A stretch of DNA of 64,000 bases from VXPW01 sp965115815 (GTDB lineage: Bacteria; Pseudomonadota; Alphaproteobacteria; TMED109): NCBI GenBank assembly GCA_965115815.1, contig OZ220465.1, positions 4,216,001 to 4,280,000 of the forward strand, read 5' to 3'. Shown here in pieces: positions 34,664 through 43,129 of this stretch (positions within the stretch are counted from its first letter, which is position 1; each line of letters opens with the position of its first letter). The notes under the pieces were generated by a model. That model searched no databases. It was not told where the DNA came from and saw only the letters and a program-made list of their open reading frames with translations. A program made the position numbers and the translations under genes.

Positions 34664-36057
34664 CCGGAGGCGCTTGGGGAATCGGCAGCCAGAACCCCGG
34701 TCAGGGCGTGCGGTCCGGCCCGGGTGACGCGCACGGACTGCAGGGTGCCGAGGAGCGTGCTGTCGGCGTCGGCGTGCACGGCGTGCATCCACGGACTGCG
34801 TCCCGCGAGCTGCCCGGTGCGGCGACCCCGGCGTTCGAACAGGACCGGCACGGTCGTGTGCTCGAACTGCCGGTTGAAGCGGTGCTGCTGGTCGGCCAGC
34901 AGCGACTGGAGAACGGCAAGGCGCCGCGCCTGCTCGGGTTCGGGCACCTGCTTCGGGAGAACCGCCGCCGGGGTTCCGGGCCGGCGGCTGTAACGAAACG
35001 AATAGGCGGACGCGAACGAGACCTCCTCCACCAGCCGGAGGGTGGCGTCGAAATCGCGCTCCGTCTCTCCCGGGAATCCCACGATGAAATCGGACGACAG
35101 CGCGAGGTCCGGCCGGGCCGCGCGCAGGTCGCGGACGGTGGCCCGGAAGGAAGCTGCGGTATGGGCGCGGTTCATGGCCCGGAGCACCCGATCCGATCCG
35201 GATTGCACCGGGAGATGCAGGTAGGGCATCAGGGATTCGAGGTCACCGTGGGCGCGGATCAGGTCATCGGACATGTTGGCGGGATGCGATGTCGTGTAGC
35301 GCAGTCGCGCGACGCCGTCGAGACGGGCGAGCATTCGGAGCAGGTCGGCCAAGGAGACTTCTCGTCCGCCGGGGTCGAGACCGTGGTACGCGTTGACGTT
35401 CTGCCCGAGCAGGCACAGCTCGCGAGCTCCCTGCTCCACGAGGGATTCCGCTTCGGCGACCACATCGGCGACCGGCCGCGAGTACTCCGCCCCCCGCGTG
35501 TACGGAACCACGCAGAACGTGCAGAACCGGTCGCATCCCTCCTGTACCGAGAGGAATGCGGCCGGTCCCGGACGGGTACGGGCCGGCAGCTCGTCGAACT
35601 TTCGGACGACCGGGAAATCCGTGCAAACGGTTGCGCTCTGGCCGGACCGGTCGGCGCGGGCCAGCAATTCCGGCAGGCGGTGGTAGCTCTGCGGTCCGAC
35701 CACAAGGTCGACCTCGGGCCGCCGCCGTCGGATTTCCGCTCCCTCGGCCTGGGCCACGCAGCCGGCGACCACGAGGCGTACCGCGTGGCCCGCGCGTCGT
35801 GCGGTCCGTTGCAGCGGCACCAGTCGGCCCAACTCCGAATAGATCTTCTCGGCCGCTTTCTCGCGAATGTGGCAGGTGTTCAGAACGATCAGGTCGGCGG
35901 ATTCCGGGGCGTCCGTCCGCGCGTAGCCGAGCGGTTCCAGCAGATCGGCCATGCGTTCCGAATCGTAGACGTTCATCTGGCATCCGTAGGTTCGGATGTA
36001 GACGCGGCGCGCCGCCGAAGGTCGGACCGGCAACGGGGTTTCGGAGATTGCGGTCAT
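34660..36057 (-). CDS. miaB: tRNA-2-methylthio-N6-isopentenyladenosine methylthiotransferase MiaB
   Basis: A 465-residue radical-SAM enzyme that thiomethylates i6A37 in tRNA. The N-terminal UPF0004 domain has the three auxiliary-cluster cysteines in RTYGCQMNVYDSERM, VLNTCHIREKAAEKIYSELG and VVAGCVAQAEG. The radical-SAM motif is QEGCDRFCTFCVVPYTRG (CxxxCxxC). LLGQNVNAYHG, HLPVQSGSDRVLRAMNRAHT and SDFIVGFPGETERDF are conserved, and the TRAM domain closes the protein. It is first in the minus-strand cluster; upstream of it the conserved neighbourhood is broken by 12 kb of mobile DNA. Confidence 0.96.
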   Translation of the reverse strand: MTAISETPLPVRPSAARRVYIRTYGCQMNVYDSERMADLLEPLGYARTDAPESADLIVLNTCHIREKAAEKIYSELGRLVPLQRTARRAGHAVRLVVAGCVAQAEGAEIRRRRPEVDLVVGPQSYHRLPELLARADRSGQSATVCTDFPVVRKFDELPARTRPGPAAFLSVQEGCDRFCTFCVVPYTRGAEYSRPVADVVAEAESLVEQGARELCLLGQNVNAYHGLDPGGREVSLADLLRMLARLDGVARLRYTTSHPANMSDDLIRAHGDLESLMPYLHLPVQSGSDRVLRAMNRAHTAASFRATVRDLRAARPDLALSSDFIVGFPGETERDFDATLRLVEEVSFASAYSFRYSRRPGTPAAVLPKQVPEPEQARRLAVLQSLLADQQHRFNRQFEHTTVPVLFERRGRRTGQLAGRSPWMHAVHADADSTLLGTLQSVRVTRAGPHALTGVLAADSPSASG

Positions 36058-36941
36058 CGGGCAGGGTCTTCCGGACTGCGGTCGTGGTCGCGACGGGCTG
36101 CGGGCCGTCCCGCTGCCTCCGGCCTCTCGGCGCGCCCCGGACGGGATCGCCTTGGGCGCCGCCTTCGGGCCGGTCCTGCACCGGGGTTCCGGCGGCGCCG
36201 GTCACCCATCCGCGGATTCCCGGCAATCCCAAGCGGTCCGGCAGGCGATGCATCGGACCCCCCGTGGAGCAGCCGGGCTCCGATCCTGGGAATCGGGCCG
36301 CGAGACCGGGTGCCCGGCTGGACTCCGGCCGGTCCGGATCCGGCGCCGGACCGGCTGGTCCGGGCAGGCGCACAATCCGTTTCCGACGTCACGACGGCTT
36401 GGTCCCGCGCCTGCAGACAAGTGCATGAACGGAGTTCCGGGTTTCCTCAAGGTTCCGGTCGGGTGCCGTCTCGGCATGGTACTCGTCCGCGGGAAGGATG
36501 TCCGCCGGACCGACGGGCGGATTCCCGCCTCGACGGAACTGCATCCCGGTGGTTCCGGCATCCGGGCGCATCAATCCGACCGCCGGTCAAGACGGCGGCA
36601 TCGAGAAGCGTCGCCCACCCCGTTGCGCGAGAAACCGACGGATCGCTCCCGGCGGTGCGGTCGTCGCCGGAACGCGCCGGTGCGGGATGCACGCCTTGCC
36701 GTGGCCGGTTTCCGTTGTCGCCACGATGAGATCGCACACGCTTATGATCCTTTCTTCCCTTCCCGCGCGAAGATACCGTCGCACACTTTGGCCACGGTGT
36801 CTTGACCCATGTTTAACGAGATTTCGCCGATTCGGGCCCGAAATCGCCGATTTCCGGGGTTCTGATCGAAGAAAACCTTTGGAAAACAAGGGCCCTTCTG
36901 TCGGGGCCTCCAAAGTAGTGCCGTTTTCTTTTAGAGACTCG
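36058..36941. other. Intergenic stretch between miaB and the IS nest
   Basis: 884 bases without a supportable gene. Frames are arginine/proline-rich. The last 150 bases are AT-richer and hold repeated CGCCGATT/AATCGCCGATTTCC motifs similar to the leader of the ISNCY elements, possibly an old element end. The nest begins with the left target flank TATTTA at 36942. Confidence 0.4.
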
Positions 36942-36947
36942 TATTTA

Positions 36948-38764
36948 GTGCCCGCACCGAAAATGGTCATTTTGGCGGCCCTTCCGGCGAAATTTCGGGT
37001 TGGACCCACCCTCCGGGGCCTCCGGTCGCTCCGTTTCCAGGGGATTCCTGCCGATTCGTAGCGGCATCCGGGCTCTTCCCACCCAGAATCCGGACGCTAG
37101 GGCGAGCGGTTCCGTTCCCGCTCCCGGCGAGCTTCGCGGATGGGGTGGGGGCGCCGCTGTCAGGCGGCGCGTCTTCGTCGTCGTCGGGCTTGGGCCCGGG
37201 CCTGTCTCTGCAGCAGCAACCCGATGCGGTGGACATTGAAGGCCACCATGGAGAGCGCCACCATCCGCGCAAAACCCTCCGCCCCATACGACAGGACCCG
37301 GTCCATGCCGCGCTGCTCGAGATTATTGATGGCGGACTCCACGGCCGGATGCTGCCGGCGCATCTCCCGGAACGTCGGGTCGGCGACCCGTTTCCGGTCG
37401 GCCGGACCGAGTTTTCCCTTCTTCGGCAGCACGTTGTGATCCAGCAGTTCGTCCAGTGCGATCCGGTTGGAGGGACTGTGGAACCCCCGATCGAAGCTGC
37501 ACAGGCGGAGGTCGGGGAAGCGGGCCTGGGCTTCCCGGATCATGGGCACGGCATGATCCACGTCTCCGCCTTCCCACAGGATCCGGGAGTGTAGGAGGAA
37601 GCCGTGCTGATCCTCCAGCACGGCCACCGGCACTCCGAGTTCCACCGGAACCCCGGCCTTGCCCTTCACACACCAGCGCGTGTGCTCCTCGAAGATCGAA
37701 AACACCTTCTCTTCCTGCGGGATCTTCTCGCCTTTCAGCAGGCGGCGGTCCACTGGGTCGAGCTGCCTCCGGGCATGCTTGAGGTACGACTCGATCCGGA
37801 GAATCCTGGGGGCTCCGACGCCTTGCTCCCGAAGCGCGGGAACCGTCGCTTCCGCCCGTCGGACCTCCTCCCAGCAGGCGTCGAGGTACGCTTGGATCGG
37901 CCCCGGACGGGCCCGCCGGGTCCGCCGAACCTTCTGAAAGAGCCGCTGCAGCCTCCGGCTCCGATGCCGCCACTGCCGCCCTCCGGACACCCCCGCCCGC
38001 AGGGCTGAGCGGCCCGTCTCGCGCACCAGGCAACGCATCGCATCCCACAGCAGGTTGACGTCCGTCGGGAAGTGCACATCCGTCTTCACCACGAACGAAT
38101 CACAGCGGCCCCGCAGGGGCTCCTTCGACGGGCGACCGCCCGGGCCGCTCTTCCGCTTCCGCTTCCGCTTCCGCACCAGCGCATGGCCGCTCTCCGCGAT
38201 CAGCTGCAACACCTCCCCCAGCACGTCCGGCGTCAGCAGGCTCACGTTGTGTACCACCGTGGGATACCGGTACCGGGTCTCGTCCCAGAAGCCGGAGTGT
38301 CCCAGAAACTTCCGAACGGTATGGTGTTGGTTCACCAGCTCGTGCAGACGATCGAAGTCACACCCCAGGACCTGCTTCAGGAGACCCATCACGAGGATCC
38401 TCCACAGCTCCATGCCGGGACGCCCTTTCGTGTGGGACACCTCGGGAAGGATCCCCTGCTCCAGGATCTCGAACCACCGGGCACGAACCGACCGGTCGGC
38501 ATACACGTGCCGAAGCCCGAGCAGCAGCGGCGGAATGTCATCCCGCGAGCTCTCGTCGATCTCGATCTCCTCGATCGCAACCTGACCCAATTCCATCTGC
38601 AGGCGAATGACGTTTCGCATGGCAATTCTCGCGAAGATTCCCGAAAATCCGGCCGATTCTCGACCGCATCGGCCGATTCCCGCATCAAAGCGGGATTCTT
38701 CGTCCCCTCTATATCACGATTCCACTTTCAGAGTCAAGCCATTGTACTTTTTCGGTGCGGGCAC
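36948..38764 (-). mobile_element. ISNCY-type element, copy C (1,817 bp)
   Basis: Ends GTGCCCGCACCGAAAATGG (left) and, reading inward from the right, GTGCCCGCACCGAAAAAG. Left flank TATTTA, right flank TAGATA: not matching, so one side was altered by recombination or a later event. Length is identical to copy E. It carries an intact transposase on the minus strand. The right end is separated from copy B by only the 6 bases TAGATA. Confidence 0.9.
37160..38620 (-). CDS. ISNCY-type (IS1202/ISDol1-like) transposase, copy C
   Basis: A 486-residue transposase, intact. N-terminal region MRNVIRLQMELGQVAIEEIEIDESSRDDIPPLLLGLRHVY, with GRPGMELWRILVMGLLKQVLGCDFDRLHELVN typical of ISNCY proteins. The putative catalytic triad is Asp181 (VVKTDVHFPTD), Asp377 (SFDRGFHSPSN) and Glu428 (HPAVESAINNLE). 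The C-terminus (YGAEGFARMVALSMVAFNVHRIGLLL and an arginine tail) is complete. Nearly identical to the copy E product, so one of these is likely the recent source. Assignment to IS1202/ISDol1-like is from memory of the family. Confidence 0.85.
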   Translation of the reverse strand: MRNVIRLQMELGQVAIEEIEIDESSRDDIPPLLLGLRHVYADRSVRARWFEILEQGILPEVSHTKGRPGMELWRILVMGLLKQVLGCDFDRLHELVNQHHTVRKFLGHSGFWDETRYRYPTVVHNVSLLTPDVLGEVLQLIAESGHALVRKRKRKRKSGPGGRPSKEPLRGRCDSFVVKTDVHFPTDVNLLWDAMRCLVRETGRSALRAGVSGGRQWRHRSRRLQRLFQKVRRTRRARPGPIQAYLDACWEEVRRAEATVPALREQGVGAPRILRIESYLKHARRQLDPVDRRLLKGEKIPQEEKVFSIFEEHTRWCVKGKAGVPVELGVPVAVLEDQHGFLLHSRILWEGGDVDHAVPMIREAQARFPDLRLCSFDRGFHSPSNRIALDELLDHNVLPKKGKLGPADRKRVADPTFREMRRQHPAVESAINNLEQRGMDRVLSYGAEGFARMVALSMVAFNVHRIGLLLQRQARAQARRRRRRAA

Positions 38765-39109
38765 TAGATAGTGCCCGCCCGAAAATGCCCCTTTCGGATG
38801 GTCTGCCGGCGCAATTGCGGGTTGGAACCCTCCCTCGGTGCCCCGTCCGCTCGGTTTCCGGGGGGATTTCTGCCGATGGGCAGCGGCATCCGGGCTTGTC
38901 CCGCCGCGAATCCGGCGGCCGGGGCGAGCGGCTCCGTTCCCGCCTCCGGCGGGCTTCGCAGATGGGGTGGAAGGAAGCCGCCGTCAGGCGGCGCGTCTTC
39001 GTCGTCGTTGGGCCCGGGCCCGGGCCTGCCGGTGCAGAAGCAGCCCGATTCGGTGGACGTGGAAGGCGGTCACGGACCGTGCCACCATCCGGGCAAACCC
39101 GTCTGCCCC

Positions 39110-40573
39110 CTACGACAGGACCCGGTCCATGCCGCGTTGCTCGAGGTTGTGGATCGCGGACTCCACGGCCGGATGCTGCCGACGCATCTTCCGGAACATC
39201 GGGTCGGCTTCCCGTTTCCGGTCCGCCTGACCGAGCGTTCCCTTCTTCGGCAGCACGTTGTGCTCCAGCAGCTCGTCCAGGGTGATCCGGTTGGAGGGGC
39301 TGTGAAAGCCCCGATCGAAACTGCACAGGCGGAGGTCGGGGAAGCGAGCCTGGGCTTCTCGGATCCTGGGCACGGCAGGATCCACGTCTCCGCCTTCCCA
39401 CAGGACCCGAGGGTGCAGGAGGAAGCCGTGTTGATCCTCCAGCACGGCCACCGGCACTCCGAGTTCCACCGGCACCCCGGCCTTGCCCTTCACACACCAG
39501 CGTGTGTGCTCTTCGAAGATCGAAAACACCTTCTCGCTCTGCGGAATCTTCTCGCCCTTCAGCAGACGCCGATCCACCTGGTGGATCTGCCGGCGGGCAT
39601 GCTTGAGGTACGACTCGACCGAACGCACCGTGGAGATCGGGACGTCTCGCTCCCGAAGCACCGGTACCGCCTCTTCCGCCCGCCGGACCCACGCCCGGCT
39701 GGCGTCGAGGTACGCCTTGACCGGCTCCGGACGGGCCCGTCGGGTCTGCCGAACCTGCTGGAAATGCTGCTGCAGTTTCCGGCTCCCATGCTGCCACTGC
39801 CGCCATCCAGACACCCCCAAGCGTACGGCGACGCGACCCGTATCCCGCACCAGGCAACGCATCGCATCCCACAACAGGTGGACATCTGTCGGGTAGTGCA
39901 CATCCGTCTTCACCACGAACGAATCGCAGCGGCCCCGCAGGGGGTCGTCCGACCGACGGCGGCCCCGGTCGTCCGCGTCGTTCGTGCCGTTCGTGCCGTC
40001 CGCGCCGTTCGCGCCGTCCGCGTCGTTCGCGCCGTCCGCGCCGTTCGTGACGTCCGCGCCGTTCGTGACGTTCGTGTCGTTCGTGTCGTCCTTCCGCTTC
40101 CGTGTCCGCTTCCGCTTCCGTACCAGCGCATGGCCTTTCTCCGCGATCAGCTGCGACACCTTCCCCAGCACTTCCGGTGTCAGCAAGCTCACGTTGTCCA
40201 CCATCGTCTGATATCCGTACCAGGTGTGATCCCAGATGTCGGTGTGCCCCAGAAACTTCCGAACCGTCCTGTGCTCGTTCACCAGCTCGTGCAAGTGATC
40301 GAAGTCATAGCCCAAACCCTGCTTCAGGAGACCCATCACCAGGATCTTCCACAACTCCATGCCGGGACGCCCTCGCAGGCGGGATACCTCGGGAAGGATC
40401 CCCTCCTCCAGGATCTCGAACCACCGGGCCCGGGTCGACCGGTCGGCATACACGTAGTGAAGGCCACGCAGCATCGGCGGAATGTCATCCCGCGAATATA
40501 CGTTGATCTCGATCTCCTCGATCGCAACCTGGCCCAATTCCAGCTGAGGGCGGACGGTCTCCCGCATGGCCAT
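39110..40573 (-). CDS. ISNCY-type transposase, copy B, ending at an early TAG
   Basis: A 487-residue open frame, MAMRETVRPQLELGQVAIEE to EQRGMDRVLS. The D-D-E blocks (KTDVHYPTDVHLL, SFDRGFHSPSN, HPAVESAIHNLE) are intact. A repeat of Asn/Asp-Gly-Ala/Thr units follows the RKRKRTRKRKDD stretch. The frame stops at TAG (39110), but the in-frame sequence beyond the stop still encodes GADGFARMVARSVTAFNVHRIGLLL and an arginine tail, equivalent to the last 42 residues of copies C and E. Either the tail is dispensable, the stop is read through, or the copy is inactive. Confidence 0.8.
   Translation of the reverse strand: MAMRETVRPQLELGQVAIEEIEINVYSRDDIPPMLRGLHYVYADRSTRARWFEILEEGILPEVSRLRGRPGMELWKILVMGLLKQGLGYDFDHLHELVNEHRTVRKFLGHTDIWDHTWYGYQTMVDNVSLLTPEVLGKVSQLIAEKGHALVRKRKRTRKRKDDTNDTNVTNGADVTNGADGANDADGANGADGTNGTNDADDRGRRRSDDPLRGRCDSFVVKTDVHYPTDVHLLWDAMRCLVRDTGRVAVRLGVSGWRQWQHGSRKLQQHFQQVRQTRRARPEPVKAYLDASRAWVRRAEEAVPVLRERDVPISTVRSVESYLKHARRQIHQVDRRLLKGEKIPQSEKVFSIFEEHTRWCVKGKAGVPVELGVPVAVLEDQHGFLLHPRVLWEGGDVDPAVPRIREAQARFPDLRLCSFDRGFHSPSNRITLDELLEHNVLPKKGTLGQADRKREADPMFRKMRRQHPAVESAIHNLEQRGMDRVLS
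39972..40090. repeat. Tandem 9-bp repeat encoding (D/N)G(A/T) tripeptides, copy B
   Basis: About 13 units, fewer and more varied than in copy A (31482-31672), at the same position of the transposase. The different unit numbers in otherwise near-identical genes show expansion or contraction by slippage. Confidence 0.85.
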
Positions 40574-40712
40574 TCTCCCGAAGATTCCCGAATCCCGCGC
40601 GATGTTCCGGCCCCAGCGGCCGATTCCCGCCCCACAGAGGGATTCTTCATCCCTTCAATAGCACACTTCCATCACTGGAGTCAACTGGTTGTACTTTTTT
40701 TCGGGCGGGCAC

Positions 40713-40793
40713 GAGTTAAAGGGACAAGGGAAAATGCCGGATCCGAACCCGTCAGGAAAAACGATTCGTCATCAGTAGGGGGGTGAGTAGATA
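40713..40793. mobile_element. MITE family 2, right half only
   Basis: 81 bases from GAGTTAAAGGGACAAGGG to the terminus ATCAGTAGGGGGGTGAG followed by TAGATA. They match the right half of the complete element at 41865. The left half is gone where ISNCY copy B ends; the last two bases of the terminus are replaced by ISNCY copy D, which inserted at TAGATA. Confidence 0.85.
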
Positions 40794-40937
40794 GTGCCCG
40801 CACCGAAAAAGTACAATGGTTTGACTCTGAAAGTGGAATCGTGATATAGAGGGGACGAAGAATCCCGCTTTGATGCGGGAATCGGCCGATGCGGTCGAGA
40901 ATCGGCCGGATTTTCGGAAATCTTCGCGAGAATTGCC

Positions 40938-42566
40938 ATGCGAAACGTCATTCGCCTGCAGATGGAATGGGGTCAGGTTGCGATCGAGGAGATCGAGATC
41001 GACGAGAGCTCGCGGGATGACATTCCGCCGCTGCTGCTCGGGCTTCGGCACGTGTATGCCGACCGGTCGGTTCGTGCCCGGTGGTTCGAGATCCTGGAGC
41101 AGGGGATCCTTCCCGAGGTGTCCCACACGAAAGGGCGTCCCGGCATGGAGCTGTGGAGGATCCTCGTGATGGGTCTCCTGAAGCAGGTCCTGGGGTGTGA
41201 CTTCGATCGTCTGCACGAGCGGGTGAACCAACACCCTACCGTTCGGAAGTTTCTGGGACACTCCGGCTTCTGGGACGAGACCCGGTACCGGTATCCCACG
41301 GTGGTACACAACGTGAGCCTGCTGACGCCGGACGTGCTGGGGGAGGTGTTGCAGCTGATCGCGGAGAGCGGCCATGCGCTGGTGCGGAAGCGGAAGCGGA
41401 AGAGCGGCCCGGGCGGTCGCCCGTCGGAGGAGCCCCTGCGGGGCCGCTGTGATTCGTTCGTGGTGAAGACGGATGTGCACTTCCCGACGGACGTCAACCT
41501 GCTGTGGGATGCGATGCGTTGCCTGGTGCGCGAGACGGGCCGCTCAGCCCTGCGGGCGGGGGTGTCCGGAGGGCGGCAGTGGCGGCATCGGAGCCGGAGG
41601 CTGCAGCGGCTCTTTCCGAAGGTTCGGCGGACCCGGCGGGCCCGTCCGGGGCCGATCCAGGCGTACCTCGACGCCTGCTGGGAGGAGGTCCGACGGGCGG
41701 AAGCGACGGTTCCCGCGCTTCGGGAGCAAGGCGTCGGAGCCCCTAGGATTCTCCGGATCGAGTCGTACCTCAAGCCTGCCCGGAGGCAGCTCGACCCAGT
41801 GGACCGCCGCCTGCTGAAAGGCGAGAAGATCCCGCAGGAAGAGAAGGTGTTTTCGATCTTCGAGGGTATCTACTCACCCCCTACTGATGACGAAGATCGA
41901 TCCGTTTCTTGTCAGCCGGAACACGCACTTCCGGTCATCGGCCGCGAGCGAGTTAAGGGGGCAAGGGACAATGCCGGATCCGCACCCGTCAGGAAAAACG
42001 ATTCGTCATCAGTAGGGGGTGAGTAGATACCTTCGAGGAGCACACGCGCGGGTGCGTGAAGGGCAAGGCCGGGGTTCCGGTGGAACTCGGAGTGCCGGTG
42101 GCCGTGCTGGAGGATCAGCACGGCTTCCTCCTACACTCCCGGATCCTGTGGGAAGGCGGAGACGTGGATCCTGCCGTACCCATGATCCGGGAAGCGCAGG
42201 CCCGCTTCCCCGACCTCCGCCTGTGCAGCTTCGATCGGGGGGTTCCACAGCCCCTCCAACCGGATCGCACGGGACGAACTGCTGGATCACAACGTGCTGC
42301 CGAAGAAGGGAAAACTCGGTCCGGCCGACCGGAAACGGGCCGCCGACCCGACGTTCCGGGAGATGCGCCGGCAGCATCCGGCCGTGGAGTCCGCCATCAA
42401 TCATCTCGAGCAGCGCGGCAGGGACCGGGTCCGGTCGTAGGGGGCGGAGGGTTTTGCGCGGATGGTGGCGCTCTCCATGGTGGCCTTCAATGTCCACCGC
42501 ATCGGGTTGCTGCTGCAGAGACAGGCCCGGGCCCAAGCCCGACGACGACGAAGACGCGCCGCCTGA
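40938..42566 (+). pseudogene. ISNCY-type transposase, copy D, interrupted by a MITE
   Basis: Begins MRNVIRLQMEWGQVAIEE and agrees with copies C and E up to KVFSIFE, where the MITE-2 enters at 41865. After the MITE and the repeated TTCGAG it resumes HTR.CVKGKAGVPVELGVPVAVLEDQHGFLLHSRILWEGG. An extra G near 42240 (GATCGGGGGG against GATCGGGGG in copy E) shifts the frame at the second catalytic Asp region, and a TAG occurs at 42438-42440. Clearly dead. Confidence 0.88.
41865..42031. mobile_element. MITE family 2, complete copy inside transposase D (167 bp)
   Basis: Starts GGTATCTACTCACCCCC and ends with its inverse GGGGGTGAGTAGATACC; the inverted repeat extends about 30 bp to TGATGACGAA. It is flanked by 6-bp direct repeats TTCGAG (41859-41864 and 42032-42037). 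The uninterrupted site is seen in copy E (TTCGAGGAGCACACG), proving insertion and duplication. No coding capacity. An inverted copy is at 45002-45167, a right half at 40713, and a decayed copy near 13940. Confidence 0.95.
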
Positions 42567-42786
42567 CAGCGGCGCCCCTCCACCCCATCCGCGAAGCTCG
42601 CCGGGAGCGGGAACGGAACCGCTCGCCCTAGCGTCCGGATTCTGGGTGGGAAGGGCCCGGATGCCGCTACGAATCGGCAGGAATCCCCTGGAAACGGAGC
42701 GACCGGAGGCCCCGGAGGGTGGGTCCAACCCGAAATTTCGCCGGAAGGGCCGCCAAAATGACCATTTTCGGTGCGGGCACTAGTTA

Positions 42787-42979
42787 GTGCCTGCACGGAA
42801 AATCCCTAAGAATCTGATTACATGAATGGAAAGCCAATATTGACAGGGCGAAGATTCATCGAATCCAGCCTGATTTCAGCGGAATATGTCGTCATATGCC
42901 ATCAAAGAAGGAATCTTCGGTTCCCCAGATTCCAAATATGGTTGCATATACAATGTGTTGTGATTTTCCGTGCAGACAC
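42787..42979. mobile_element. MITE family 1, copy 2 (193 bp)
   Basis: Termini GTGCCTGCACGGAAAATCC and, reading inward from the right, GTGTCTGCACGGAAAATC. Flanked on both sides by TAGTTA (42781-42786, 42980-42985). It is inserted precisely between ISNCY copies D and E. Close to copy 3, with only a few substitutions. Confidence 0.95.
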
Positions 42980-43012
42980 TAGTTAGTGCCCGCACCGAAA
43001 AAGTACAATGGC

Positions 43013-43042
43013 TTGACTCTGAAAGTGGAATCGTGATATAGA
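43013..43042 (+). promoter_or_regulatory. Promoter of the ISNCY transposase gene, copy E
   Basis: TTGACT (43013-43018) and TATAGA (43037-43042) are separated by 18 bp, a strong sigma-70-type pair just inside the left terminus. Copies C and D have the same sequence. Copies A and B have TTGACT with CTATTG after 17 bp. Confidence 0.7.
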
Positions 43043-43054
43043 GGGGACGAAGAA

Positions 43055-43100
43055 TCCCGCTTTGATGCGGGAATCGGCCGATGAGGTCAAGAATCGGCCG
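43055..43100 (+). promoter_or_regulatory. Two leader hairpins before the ISNCY transposase
   Basis: CCCGC (43056-43060) pairs with GCGGG (43067-43071) over a 6-base loop. CGGCCGAT (43075-43082) pairs perfectly with ATCGGCCG (43093-43100) over 10 bases. Both lie in the 5' untranslated region, about 30 bases before the start codon. They could limit readthrough from flanking promoters or bind transposase; the function is inferred only. Confidence 0.5.
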
Positions 43101-43129
43101 GATTTTCGGAAATCTTCGCGAGAATTGCC

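Larger units (their letters stand above)
38771..40712 (-). mobile_element. ISNCY-type element, copy B (1,942 bp)
   Basis: Ends GTGCCCGCCCGAAAATG (left) and, reading inward from the right, GTGCCCGCCCGAAAAAA. Same subtype as copy A. Left flank TAGATA (shared with copy C); right flank GAGTTA, which lies in the middle of a MITE-2 whose other half is missing. B therefore inserted into that MITE and a later rearrangement removed the left half. Confidence 0.9.
40794..42780 (+). mobile_element. ISNCY-type element, copy D (1,987 bp including a MITE)
   Basis: Starts GTGCCCGCACCGAAAAAG and ends (reading inward) GTGCCCGCACCGAAAATGG. Left flank TAGATA lies in the terminus of a MITE-2; right flank is TAGTTA. 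A complete MITE-2 (41865-42031 with TTCGAG duplication) sits inside its transposase gene. Without that MITE it is about 1.81 kb, like copies C and E. Confidence 0.9.
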
